NCBI RefSeq assembly: GCF_947499215.1
Contig: NZ_CANMNI010000002.1
Location: 682,001 to 746,000 of the forward strand
DNA: 64,000 bases
Direction: 5' to 3'
Source: an uncultured Pontibacter sp.
GTDB taxonomy: Bacteria > Bacteroidota > Bacteroidia > Cytophagales > Hymenobacteraceae
Part shown: in pieces, positions 45,212 through 52,787 of the stretch
Layout of the letters: each line of letters begins with the position of its first letter
Position numbering within the stretch: position 1 is the first letter of the stretch
The notes under the pieces: generated by a model
The model's input: the letters and a program-made list of their open reading frames with translations, nothing else
Database searches by the model: none
What the model was told of the DNA's origin: nothing
Position numbers and translations under genes: made by a program

Positions 45212-46795
45212 ATGCTTGAGCCAATTTTCCGGGCATTGCCGGGGCTATACCTTGTCCTGTCGCCTGAACTTATCATCTTGGAGGCAACGGATGCTTTTCT
45301 GAAACAGACATTCATCAGCCGCGACTATGCTATCGGACAGCACCTGTTCACTGTGTTTCCCAATAATCCGGATAACCCACAGTTAGACTCCGAGGCAGCG
45401 GTGTTCAAGGCACTGCGTCATGCATTGGAGCAAAAGGAACCCTACAGCATTGAGGTGCTGCGATACGACTTGCCTTCGTCACTTGAACAGAAAGATGGCT
45501 TTGAGGAGCGCTATTGGGGTTCTACCAGTGTACCTATTCTTGATGAGCAGGGCGAGGTGCAGTACCTAGTACATGAGGTGCATGACATCACCGAGAAAGT
45601 ACTGAGCAAGCGCATGCGGCAGCAAAGCCAAGAGCAGTTAAACCTGCTTACAAGCGCTACCAAGGCTGTAGCTTGGGAATACGACATTGTGCTTAACCGC
45701 ATGACTTGGGGCGAAGGGCTGCAAGAGATATTCGGCTATACGCCACAGGAAATGGGGCCCGGCGGTGAGTCATGGGACTCGCGTGTGCATCCCGAGGATT
45801 TTGAACGCGTACAGAAAAGCATACAGCAGGCCTTAGACCAGCAACATGCCACTTGGACAGGCGAGTACCGCTTCCAGAAAGCTGACGGCACTTATGCCCA
45901 CATTCTAGACCAAGGTTATACTGTTTATGATACCGAGGGCAAGCCGATGCGCACGATTGGCTCTATCATCGACATCACCCAGAGCAAGGACACCGAAAAG
46001 GCGCTAAAGGAAAGCGGTGCGCGCTTTCGTCACCTGCTGGAGGTACTACCCCACATGGCTTGGACGGCCTCTCCGCAAGGTAAAGTCCTGTTTTTTAACC
46101 AGCACTGGTACGCCTACACCGGTATGCGACAAGGGCAGACAGAAGGCTGGATAAACGCGATCCACCCGGAAGATTCCGCCATGGCCCTTACTTGCTGGCA
46201 TCAGGCAGTGGCCGGTGGCGAAAGTTTTGAGATTGAATACCGCGTCCGCAACCATTTCGACGGCACATACCGCTGGTTCTTGGAGCGTGGCCTGCCTATG
46301 CGTGACGCCGCAGGCAACATCACACTCTGGATCGGTACGTACACAGACATCGAAGATCAAAAACAGCAAAGCGAAAGCCGCGAAGATGAGCGCCTCGAGA
46401 ATTTGCTGCGTCTCTCACCCGTGCACCTGTGCGTGCTGCATGGCCCCAACCACGTATGCCAGTATGTTACGCCGGGAGTATACAAACTGTATGGCAACCG
46501 AAACTACGTAGGCCGCACCGCCCGCCAGCTCTGGCCAGAACTAGAACCGCTTGGCTTCTTCCACATGCTGCAGGAGGTATATACCAAAGGCCGCGCCGTA
46601 TACATCAATGAGTTTAAAGCAACTATTGATCACAAATTGAATGGTAATCCGAGCGATGCCTACTTTAACTTTAAGTACCAGCCTATATTCGACAGTATAA
46701 ACCAAGTCGAAGGCATCATGATTTCGGCGATAGAGGTGACAAATCTCGTAAAAGCTAGGCTACGGGCCGAAGCGCTCGCCAGAGGTAAATCCTGA
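45212..46795 (+). CDS. Multi-PAS sensory protein without an output domain
   Basis: This 527-residue soluble protein consists of about four PAS domains: approximately 1-120, 140-270, 270-390 and 400-520. PAS/PAC features such as RVHPEDFERVQKS and AIHPEDSAMALTCW are visible, as are the TDIEDQKQQ and DITQSKD ends. No histidine kinase, GGDEF or other output domain follows the last PAS. The upstream GTG at 45182 would add ten residues; the ATG at 45212, before the conserved start, is preferred. A single-domain response regulator follows 72 bases later. The sensed ligand is unknown. Confidence 0.82.
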   Translation: MLEPIFRALPGLYLVLSPELIILEATDAFLKQTFISRDYAIGQHLFTVFPNNPDNPQLDSEAAVFKALRHALEQKEPYSIEVLRYDLPSSLEQKDGFEERYWGSTSVPILDEQGEVQYLVHEVHDITEKVLSKRMRQQSQEQLNLLTSATKAVAWEYDIVLNRMTWGEGLQEIFGYTPQEMGPGGESWDSRVHPEDFERVQKSIQQALDQQHATWTGEYRFQKADGTYAHILDQGYTVYDTEGKPMRTIGSIIDITQSKDTEKALKESGARFRHLLEVLPHMAWTASPQGKVLFFNQHWYAYTGMRQGQTEGWINAIHPEDSAMALTCWHQAVAGGESFEIEYRVRNHFDGTYRWFLERGLPMRDAAGNITLWIGTYTDIEDQKQQSESREDERLENLLRLSPVHLCVLHGPNHVCQYVTPGVYKLYGNRNYVGRTARQLWPELEPLGFFHMLQEVYTKGRAVYINEFKATIDHKLNGNPSDAYFNFKYQPIFDSINQVEGIMISAIEVTNLVKARLRAEALARGKS

Positions 46796-46867
46796 TACGA
46801 CTTGTATTTTGTCTTTTCTTTAAAACAAAAAAAGGCCTAATTTGTAAAAGAACACAAACCACAAACT

Positions 46868-47275
46868 ATGAAATCTGTAAAGACCATACTGCTGATAGAC
46901 GACGACGACACCACCAATTACCTGAATCAACGCCTGCTGTCTCGCATGGAGGCGGCGGATGACATACGGGTCGTTACCAACGGTGAGGAGGCGCTAGACT
47001 ACCTGAATAAGGCTTTTAGCGGAGTGGAGAACTACCCGAAGCCCGACCTTATCTTTGTGGATATCAAAATGTCGGTAATGGACGGATTCGAGTTTCTGGA
47101 TGAGTACCAGCGTTTTGAAGAAGAGAAAAAGCTGCGCACTGTCATGCTGATGCTCACCTCTTCGGCTAGTTTTTACGACCTCGAGCGCCTCAAAAAATAT
47201 CCTGAGGTACGCAAGCACTACTCCAAGCCGCTGGCAGAGGCCGATGTGCGCGAAATCATGGAACAGTACTTCTAA
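46868..47275 (+). CDS. Single-domain response regulator
   Basis: This 135-residue CheY-like receiver protein has no output domain. The acidic pocket is DDDD (11-14). The phospho-acceptor is Asp65 (LIFVDIKM), the switch Thr/Ser is at 97-98 (LTSS), and Lys120 (YSKPL) is present. It follows the PAS protein in the same direction, which suggests that an orphan kinase elsewhere acts on it, or that the PAS protein and receiver work in one pathway. It ends at a terminator. Confidence 0.92.
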   Translation: MKSVKTILLIDDDDTTNYLNQRLLSRMEAADDIRVVTNGEEALDYLNKAFSGVENYPKPDLIFVDIKMSVMDGFEFLDEYQRFEEEKKLRTVMLMLTSSASFYDLERLKKYPEVRKHYSKPLAEADVREIMEQYF

Positions 47276-47300
47276 TCCCAAACAGGAAATGCAAGTAGAG

Positions 47301-47332
47301 GAGACGCCTTATGACAGGGCGTCTCTTTTTTT
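47301..47332 (+). terminator. Terminator after the receiver gene
   Basis: GAGACGCC (47301-47308) pairs with GGCGTCTC (47318-47325), followed by a T run. A TATACCT motif copy begins at the end of that run. Confidence 0.88.
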
Positions 47333-47433
47333 ATACCTGTGCCCCAGCAAACTATAGCCTCTGTAACCCGTAAAAAATAACGCCGCCGCATGCGGTCATT
47401 TTAACAGAGTATAACAGAACAAAAAATAAAACC

Positions 47434-48267
47434 ATGGAAAAAAGAGAAGAAAACTATGGCAGGCCTGGGGATGAAAACCAGCGCATTGGCCGTGAGCTAT
47501 ACAACAAAGACAGAAACAGTGAAGAGCAGCACCCGACTCAGCGCTACGCCTACAGAGGCGAAAATGAGAGAAAGTGGGACGAAGGCAATTACTTCCATAC
47601 TGGACCAAGCCCGAGAGGAGCGCAGGATCGCGACCGTCAGGCTGAAAGCGGCCGCCACTACACCGGCAACAGACCGGCCCCTTACCAGAGCGACCGCGGC
47701 TCCTACCAGAGCGGCCACTATGGCAACCGCAGCGAAAGTCCCTACCGCAATGAGAGCCATTACCTAAATCATGGTTCCAGAGGGCAGGGAAGCGGAAGTC
47801 AGCAAGCCTACCGTCCGTCAATGGGCAGCGGTTCGCAGCCGGGCAACTACAACGAGCCCCCTACCTCGCAGGACAGCCTGTGGCGTGAAGGCCCGGGATC
47901 ACGCAGCCGCTACAAGGAAACCGACTACCGCTACGGTAGCGGATCGCACAACTGGTATAGCGAAGGCCGTTACTCTCCTGACCAAGAGCCGGAGAGCCAA
48001 GACAAGCGCGGGTTCTTTGAGCGTGTACGCAACACTTGGGACGACATCATGCACTCTGATGATCCGGAATACCAGCCACACAACCGCTACGACTCTGAGC
48101 GCCGCGCCGAACAACTGAGCAGTCGCCACCGCTATGGCTCTGAGCCATACCAAGACAGAAATTTTGACCGCGGCTATGAGGGCGGTCCGCGCTGGGCAGA
48201 CGAGACAGACTCCGGTCACGATAATTATTACAAAGATTCTGACAGAAACCAACGCAACCGCAGATAA
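47434..48267 (+). CDS. Low-complexity hydrophilic protein rich in Tyr, Arg, Gly and Ser
   Basis: This 277-residue protein has almost no hydrophobic stretch. It is built from polar low-complexity segments with many Tyr, Arg, Gly, Ser, Asn and Gln (RGSYQSGHYGNRSES, SGSQPGNYNEP). The only patterned part is FFERVRNTWDDIMHSDD, near residue 194. That part resembles the short helix-forming segment found in small stress-associated Bacteroidota proteins. The whole protein is predicted to be disordered by composition. No signal peptide is present. Its function is unknown; a similar-character gene follows. Confidence 0.7.
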   Translation: MEKREENYGRPGDENQRIGRELYNKDRNSEEQHPTQRYAYRGENERKWDEGNYFHTGPSPRGAQDRDRQAESGRHYTGNRPAPYQSDRGSYQSGHYGNRSESPYRNESHYLNHGSRGQGSGSQQAYRPSMGSGSQPGNYNEPPTSQDSLWREGPGSRSRYKETDYRYGSGSHNWYSEGRYSPDQEPESQDKRGFFERVRNTWDDIMHSDDPEYQPHNRYDSERRAEQLSSRHRYGSEPYQDRNFDRGYEGGPRWADETDSGHDNYYKDSDRNQRNRR

Positions 48268-48317
48268 TGCGTATAGCAGTCTGATTAGGTTACTTTGGTA
48301 GTAGATTAGTAATTGAG

Positions 48318-48353
48318 GGCAGCCCACCAGCTTTGGTGGGCTGCCTTTTTTAT
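48318..48353 (+). terminator. Terminator after the Tyr/Arg-rich protein gene
   Basis: GGCAGCCCACCA (48318-48329) and TGGTGGGCTGCC (48334-48345) form a perfect 12-bp stem with loop GCTT and a run of T. Confidence 0.93.
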
Positions 48354-48630
48354 TTGGGGAAAAGCCATTTTTTCTGTATCTTCTGCCTTCACAAGTTATT
48401 ACTGGCCAATCCATTGGCAATTTACTTCGCTTCGTCCGCACCTATGTCGGCACGCTGTCAGCGCCCTTGCGCCCGGCCAACATGTGTATAAAGCAGAGGA
48501 CGGTTTTTGTCAGTTTCTTTATACCTGACGACCAACATCAGCCCTTTGCTCCCGTACATTAAAACCCGACATGCTGGGCAAGACTTCGTTACCGGGCCTG
48601 CTGCGGCATGAAGCTTTAGTTTTTCACTTA
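48354..48630. other. Intergenic part between the two low-complexity genes
   Basis: No gene is supported here. A TATACCT motif copy lies near 48520, and a GC-rich stretch near 48455-48480. The only notable element is the strong ribosome-binding site at its right end. Confidence 0.5.
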
Positions 48631-48632
48631 AC

Positions 48633-48638
48633 AGGAGG
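48633..48638 (+). promoter_or_regulatory. Strong Shine-Dalgarno sequence
   Basis: AGGAGG lies nine bases before the ATG at 48648. Such perfect sites are rare in Bacteroidota, and this one decides the start and reading frame of the gene that follows. Confidence 0.75.
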
Positions 48639-48647
48639 AAAAAAGAA

Positions 48648-49082
48648 ATGCATCACGAGGAAGAAGAAAGACACCACGATAGAACACGTCGCCGTCACCC
48701 ACGCCACGAAGAGCAGCAGCAAAACTTCAGAAGCCGTTGGGAAGAGCCGAGGCCTTTTATGCATGACCGGGAAAGGATGCAGTACGAAGAGGAAATGCGA
48801 GAACGCGCAGAGCGGGAGCGGCACGAATACAGGCACCAACAACAGGAACGGCAGCATACAGAGGACATCAACCGTCACCAGCACGGCTTCTCCGACGAAC
48901 ATCATGCCATGCGCAGAAGAGATGAGCAGCGCGAGTGGCGCGATGGCAATGATCGCTACTCACCGGAAAACCAGCATGCACGTGACCGTTGGCAGCAGCC
49001 AGAGCACCAGCCGCCCTTACGGGAGCAGCGCCGCCGGCAGCAAAGCCGACGCGATGAAGACTGGGAAGAGCGCGGCTGGTAG
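48648..49082 (+). CDS. Low-complexity charged protein rich in His, Arg, Glu and Gln
   Basis: This 144-residue protein is almost entirely His, Arg, Glu, Gln and Asp with very few hydrophobic residues (MHHEEEERHHDRTRRR at the start, RERHEYRHQQQERQ later). It has no family domain and would be disordered or a long charged helix. The frame is chosen because AGGAGG lies nine bases upstream of its ATG. A longer overlapping frame, 48571-49164, has no such site. It is the second low-complexity gene in tandem with 47434-48267. Its function is unknown. Confidence 0.65.
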   Translation: MHHEEEERHHDRTRRRHPRHEEQQQNFRSRWEEPRPFMHDRERMQYEEEMRERAERERHEYRHQQQERQHTEDINRHQHGFSDEHHAMRRRDEQREWRDGNDRYSPENQHARDRWQQPEHQPPLREQRRRQQSRRDEDWEERGW

Positions 49083-49095
49083 CCCGCTTTCCCAT

Positions 49096-49683
49096 TTAAA
49101 ATCGTTTGCGGAATCCGGCCCCGAACGACACCAACTCCGGTATGCCGGGAACCAGATTGAGTGACAGGTCGTATTGCCCGGTAAGCTGGTAGTTGTATTC
49201 GAACTCACCTCCATACCAGTAAAATTTGTATTGCCAGTCGCCGCTGCGGTTGAAGTAGCCATCGTCTTCGTAGCCTTGCAGCCGGTTCCAGTCGCGGCGA
49301 TACACCAGCGTAGGCCCGAAGCCACCGTTAAGCGAGTGCCGTCCGGCTTTAAAGATCTGCCCCCGCCAGCCCAAGTGCGTGAAGCCCGCCAGCGAAGAGG
49401 CACAATCCGAGTACAGTCCCTGCTCTACTCTAATGCTGATGACATCGCGCACCACAAAGCGGTCATATCCGACTATACCTCCAAAATTCATCACGAAAAT
49501 ACCTCTCTCATCGAGCCTGTTTTTGAACAGCTCCGGGTAAGGCGTAGCGCGCAAATGCGCTGACAGGCCGAAGAACTTCACAGTAAAAGCATTCTTGTAA
49601 AGCGGGTTATCCTGTGCTCTTCCTGAGAAAGAGAGGCACAGACAGCAGATGAGTAAAAGTATAATTCGTAAACAGTGCGTCAT
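49096..49683 (-). CDS. Small outer-membrane protein
   Basis: This 195-residue exported protein has a signal peptide (about 1-23, LSFSGRAQ). Beta-strand-rich sequence of alternating aromatic residues follows (GGEFEYNYQLTGQYDLSLNL) and ends in Arg-Phe, typical of outer-membrane barrels. The ATG at 49683 places the signal peptide first; the frame from 49713 adds ten residues. It converges with the low-complexity gene and is divergent from the UDG-like gene. Function is unknown. Confidence 0.65.
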   Translation of the reverse strand: MTHCLRIILLLICCLCLSFSGRAQDNPLYKNAFTVKFFGLSAHLRATPYPELFKNRLDERGIFVMNFGGIVGYDRFVVRDVISIRVEQGLYSDCASSLAGFTHLGWRGQIFKAGRHSLNGGFGPTLVYRRDWNRLQGYEDDGYFNRSGDWQYKFYWYGGEFEYNYQLTGQYDLSLNLVPGIPELVSFGAGFRKRF

Positions 49684-49728
49684 ATACTTACCTATATACA
49701 GCTGAAAGCGCATTTGGTTAAACTCTTG

Positions 49729-49736
49729 TATCTTTG
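49729..49736 (+). promoter_or_regulatory. -7 box for the UDG-like gene (leaderless)
   Basis: TATCTTTG fits TAnnTTTG and lies only seven bases before the ATG at 49744, so the mRNA is predicted to have little or no leader. Confidence 0.5.
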
Positions 49737-49743
49737 TGACTTC

Positions 49744-50328
49744 ATGATTGATTCCCTTGACACCTTACTGGAGCAAGTGCGCGCCTGCCAGATATGCGCC
49801 GACCAGCTGCCGCTTGGCCCCCGGCCCGTGCTGCGGGCGACCCCATCGGCGCGGCTACTCATCGTGGGGCAGGCACCCGGCACCAAGGTGCACGCCAGCG
49901 GCATACCATGGGATGACCAGAGCGGAAAACGCCTGCGCCAGTGGATGGGGATAGCACCGGAGGTTTTCTATGACGAGCGCCAAGTGGCTATTATCCCGAT
50001 GGGTTTTTGCTACCCCGGCAAAGGCAAAAGCGGTGATTTGCCGCCCCGCCCTGAATGTGCCCAGCACTGGCACCAGCAGTTGCTCCCGCTACTTCCCAAC
50101 ATTCAACTTACCTTGTTGGTGGGCAAATATGCGCAGGACTACTTTCTGGGGCCTACTGCCAAACCCACATTAACCGAAACCGTAACGCATTGGACGGACT
50201 ACCTGCCCAAGTACATGCCCTTGCCACACCCCTCGCCGCGCAACCAGTTTTGGCTGCGTCGCAACCCTTGGTTTGAGCAGGAGGCCATCCCTGAATTGCA
50301 GCAGTTGGTGGCGCAGGCGCTTCACTAA
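49744..50328 (+). CDS. Uracil-DNA glycosylase superfamily protein
   Basis: This 194-residue protein of the uracil-DNA glycosylase fold has an active-site block GQAPGTKVH at 42-50, DDQSGKRLRQWMGI at 57-70 and the DNA-contact motif HPSPRN at 162-167. The N-terminal CQIC (15-18) supplies two cysteines; whether it binds an iron-sulfur cluster as in family 4/5 enzymes is uncertain, because further cysteines are not obvious. The ATG at 49744 is chosen over 49675 because the longer frame would run across the promoter. It may excise uracil or other damaged bases. Confidence 0.85.
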   Translation: MIDSLDTLLEQVRACQICADQLPLGPRPVLRATPSARLLIVGQAPGTKVHASGIPWDDQSGKRLRQWMGIAPEVFYDERQVAIIPMGFCYPGKGKSGDLPPRPECAQHWHQQLLPLLPNIQLTLLVGKYAQDYFLGPTAKPTLTETVTHWTDYLPKYMPLPHPSPRNQFWLRRNPWFEQEAIPELQQLVAQALH

Positions 50329-50388
50329 ATTATACTTGCCGTCTTCCTCATAAATGCTATCTTCGTTTCTTAGCCCAACCCTTACGCT

Positions 50389-51537
50389 ATGATCAACTAC
50401 CCAAGCAGCAAACTCCCTGATGTCGGCACAAGCATATTTGCCGTGATGTCGGGTCTGGCCAATGAGCACCAAGCCATCAACCTCTCGCAGGGCTTCCCGG
50501 ACTTTAACTGCCCGGAAGAGCTGATTGCCCTCGTGACCAAGTATATGCAGGAAGGCTTTAACCAGTATGCCCCTATGCCCGGCATGCCGGTGCTGCGCCA
50601 CAAGATCAGCGAGAAAACGGAGAAGGTATACGGTTACCGTCCCGACCCCGATCAGGAAGTGACGGTGACCTCCGGTGCTACCGAGGCCCTGTTTGCCGCG
50701 ATTATGGCGGTGGTGAAGTCAGGCGACGAAGTGGTGGTGCTGGAACCGTGCTACGACAGCTATGCGCCTGCCATTCGGTTGGCCGGGGGCATCCCGATTT
50801 ATGTGCCGCTTGCCCTGCCGGACTTCCACATCGACTGGGATTTGCTCAAGAAGAACATCTCGCGCCGCACCCGCATGATTATCATCAACACGCCGCACAA
50901 CCCGACCGGTGCTGTGATTCCGCGCGAGGATCTGGAGAAGCTGGCCAGCCTCACAGACGGCACCGACATCCTCATCATGAGCGACGAGGTATACGAGCAC
51001 ATGGTGTTTGACGGGCAGGAGCATGTGAGCGCTTTGCAAATCGAGTCGCTGCGGCAGCGGGCCTTTGTGATCTCCTCTTTCGGAAAAACCTACCATACCA
51101 CCGGTTGGAAGATCGGTTACGTGGTGGCGCCTCCGGCCCTGACTGCCGAGCTCCGCAAAATGCACCAGTTCATCACTTTCTGCTCCGTTACGCCGCTGCA
51201 ACTGGCTATCGCCGACTACATGGACAACGAGGAGCACTACCGCTCCCTCCCCAACTTCTACCAAGCCAAGCGCGACTTGTTCTGCGAGTTGGTAAAGCCG
51301 TCGCGCTTCGAGCTCATCCCCTCAGCCGGCACCTATTTCCAGCTATTGAAATACGACGCCATCTCGCAAGAGCACGACCTCGATTTCGCCAAGCGACTGA
51401 CCAAAGAAATCGGCGTAGCTTCTGTGCCGGTATCGGCTTTCTACCATAACAAAACCGACCACCGCTATCTGAGATTTTGCTTCGCCAAGAGCGAGGAGAC
51501 GTTGAGGCAGGCGGCGGAGCGGTTGGTTAAGTTGTAG
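50389..51537 (+). CDS. Methionine/glutamine aminotransferase (class I, YbdL-like)
   Basis: This 382-residue PLP enzyme has class I fold-type aminotransferase motifs: NTPHNPTGA with Asn171, SDEVYEHMV, and the PLP-binding Lys233 in SSFGKTYHTTGWKIGY. The N-terminal INLSQGFPDF is typical of the YbdL/kynurenine-glutamine transaminase group. Members transfer the amino group of glutamine or methionine to keto acids. The next gene, an omega-amidase type nitrilase, would handle the alpha-ketoglutaramate formed from glutamine. Confidence 0.92.
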   Translation: MINYPSSKLPDVGTSIFAVMSGLANEHQAINLSQGFPDFNCPEELIALVTKYMQEGFNQYAPMPGMPVLRHKISEKTEKVYGYRPDPDQEVTVTSGATEALFAAIMAVVKSGDEVVVLEPCYDSYAPAIRLAGGIPIYVPLALPDFHIDWDLLKKNISRRTRMIIINTPHNPTGAVIPREDLEKLASLTDGTDILIMSDEVYEHMVFDGQEHVSALQIESLRQRAFVISSFGKTYHTTGWKIGYVVAPPALTAELRKMHQFITFCSVTPLQLAIADYMDNEEHYRSLPNFYQAKRDLFCELVKPSRFELIPSAGTYFQLLKYDAISQEHDLDFAKRLTKEIGVASVPVSAFYHNKTDHRYLRFCFAKSEETLRQAAERLVKL

Positions 51538-51644
51538 CGTCGTTGTTCGTTAAGCGTTGTTCGTTTTAATCATTCATCATTATTCACTGATCATTACTCC
51601 TTCATCAGCACATCACCACATTAAAAAATTAGCACATTAAGAAA

Positions 51645-52418
51645 ATGGATCTCCGCGTTACCATCATCCAAACCACCCTGCACTGGCAAGACGCTGAGGC
51701 GAACCGCCAGATGTTCTCTGAGAAACTGGCGGCGACCCAACCTGCGACAGACCTGATCGTGCTGCCGGAAATGTTCACGACTGGTTTCAGCATGGACGCT
51801 GCCGGACTGGCGGAAGAGGCAGACGGCCCTACGCTGCAATGGATGAAGAAGGAAGCGGCAAGGCACCAAGCTGTGCTAACCGGCAGCGTGATCGTGAAAG
51901 AGGGGGAGAGTTATTACAACAGGCTCTATTGGGTACTCCCTGACGCCACGTACGAGCACTACAACAAGCGCCACTTGTTCCGGATGGCAAAGGAGCACCA
52001 TACCTATACCGCTGGCAAAGAAAAGCTGTTAGTGGATTTGAAGGGTTGGAACATCTGTCCTTTGGTGTGCTACGATTTACGTTTTCCGGTTTGGAGCCGC
52101 AATACCCATAGCCAGTACGATCTCTTGCTCTACGTGGCAAACTGGCCGAAGCCCCGCGCCAATGCTTGGAGCACCTTACTACAAGCCCGTGCCATTGAAA
52201 ACCTGAGCTATGTAGTGGGCGTGAACCGGGTGGGCACTGACGGAAACGGGCACCCTTATTCCGGCGATTCAGCCATTATCCATCCCAAAGGATATCACTT
52301 ACTGCAGACGCATGAGGTCGAAGGTGTACATACCATCACGCTCAGCAAACAGGGGCTTACTGATTTCAGAGAGGCTTTCCCGGCGCACCTCGACGCCGAC
52401 GACTTCACCCTAAACTAA
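51645..52418 (+). CDS. Nitrilase-superfamily amidase (omega-amidase, YafV-like)
   Basis: This 257-residue C-N hydrolase has the Glu-Lys-Cys triad: Glu42 (VLPEMFTTGF), Lys108 (YNKRHLF) and Cys142 (CPLVCYDLRFPVW). The sequence style fits YafV/NIT2-type omega-amidases, which hydrolyse alpha-ketoglutaramate to alpha-ketoglutarate and ammonia. It lies 107 bases after the glutamine transaminase in the same direction. Its end overlaps by nine bases the end of the converging gene. Confidence 0.88.
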   Translation: MDLRVTIIQTTLHWQDAEANRQMFSEKLAATQPATDLIVLPEMFTTGFSMDAAGLAEEADGPTLQWMKKEAARHQAVLTGSVIVKEGESYYNRLYWVLPDATYEHYNKRHLFRMAKEHHTYTAGKEKLLVDLKGWNICPLVCYDLRFPVWSRNTHSQYDLLLYVANWPKPRANAWSTLLQARAIENLSYVVGVNRVGTDGNGHPYSGDSAIIHPKGYHLLQTHEVEGVHTITLSKQGLTDFREAFPAHLDADDFTLN

Positions 52419-52787
52419 TTTAGAAAGGAACTGCCGCAGCGCTTCTTCGTCGGATAGCAAGGTATAGGCTATACCGGTGCGGGCCTGCAGCATGCGGAGC
52501 AAACGCGGCTGTTCGCCCAACAACAAGATGTGGCGCTGTGCCTGCGGCTGTAGCAACTCTTCAAGCACAGGCATCAGGCGGTTCAGTTCTCCCTCCCCTG
52601 CCTTTACACACACTACCGTATCCGGGTTTTCCTGCAGCAAGCGTACAGCATATTGCTGCAGCACGGCGTCCGACTGCGTGTCCACATCAAAAACAGATAT
52701 AGCCGGGAAGCGCTGTCGCACCTGTGTCAGGATGGGTTGCTCGAAAATGCTCGCCTCTGACAAGTCGATCAACAAAAAAGCCTGCAT
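52410..52787 (-). CDS. Hypothetical protein coupled to the FG-GAP gene
   Basis: This 125-residue soluble protein has alternating strands and helices (AFLLIDLSEASIFEQPIL, HILLLGEQPRLLRMLQ), suggesting a small Rossmann-like fold. No family is recognised. Its ATG overlaps the TAA of the FG-GAP gene (TAATG), so the two are translationally coupled although the products look unrelated. It may be a regulatory or accessory protein. Confidence 0.65.
   Translation of the reverse strand: MQAFLLIDLSEASIFEQPILTQVRQRFPAISVFDVDTQSDAVLQQYAVRLLQENPDTVVCVKAGEGELNRLMPVLEELLQPQAQRHILLLGEQPRLLRMLQARTGIAYTLLSDEEALRQFLSKLV

Noticed and set aside
48571..49164. 197-codon frame overlapping the His/Arg-rich gene
   Set aside because: The perfect AGGAGG lies upstream of the 48648 frame, and this frame gives a Ser/Thr-rich shadow that runs into the converging gene.
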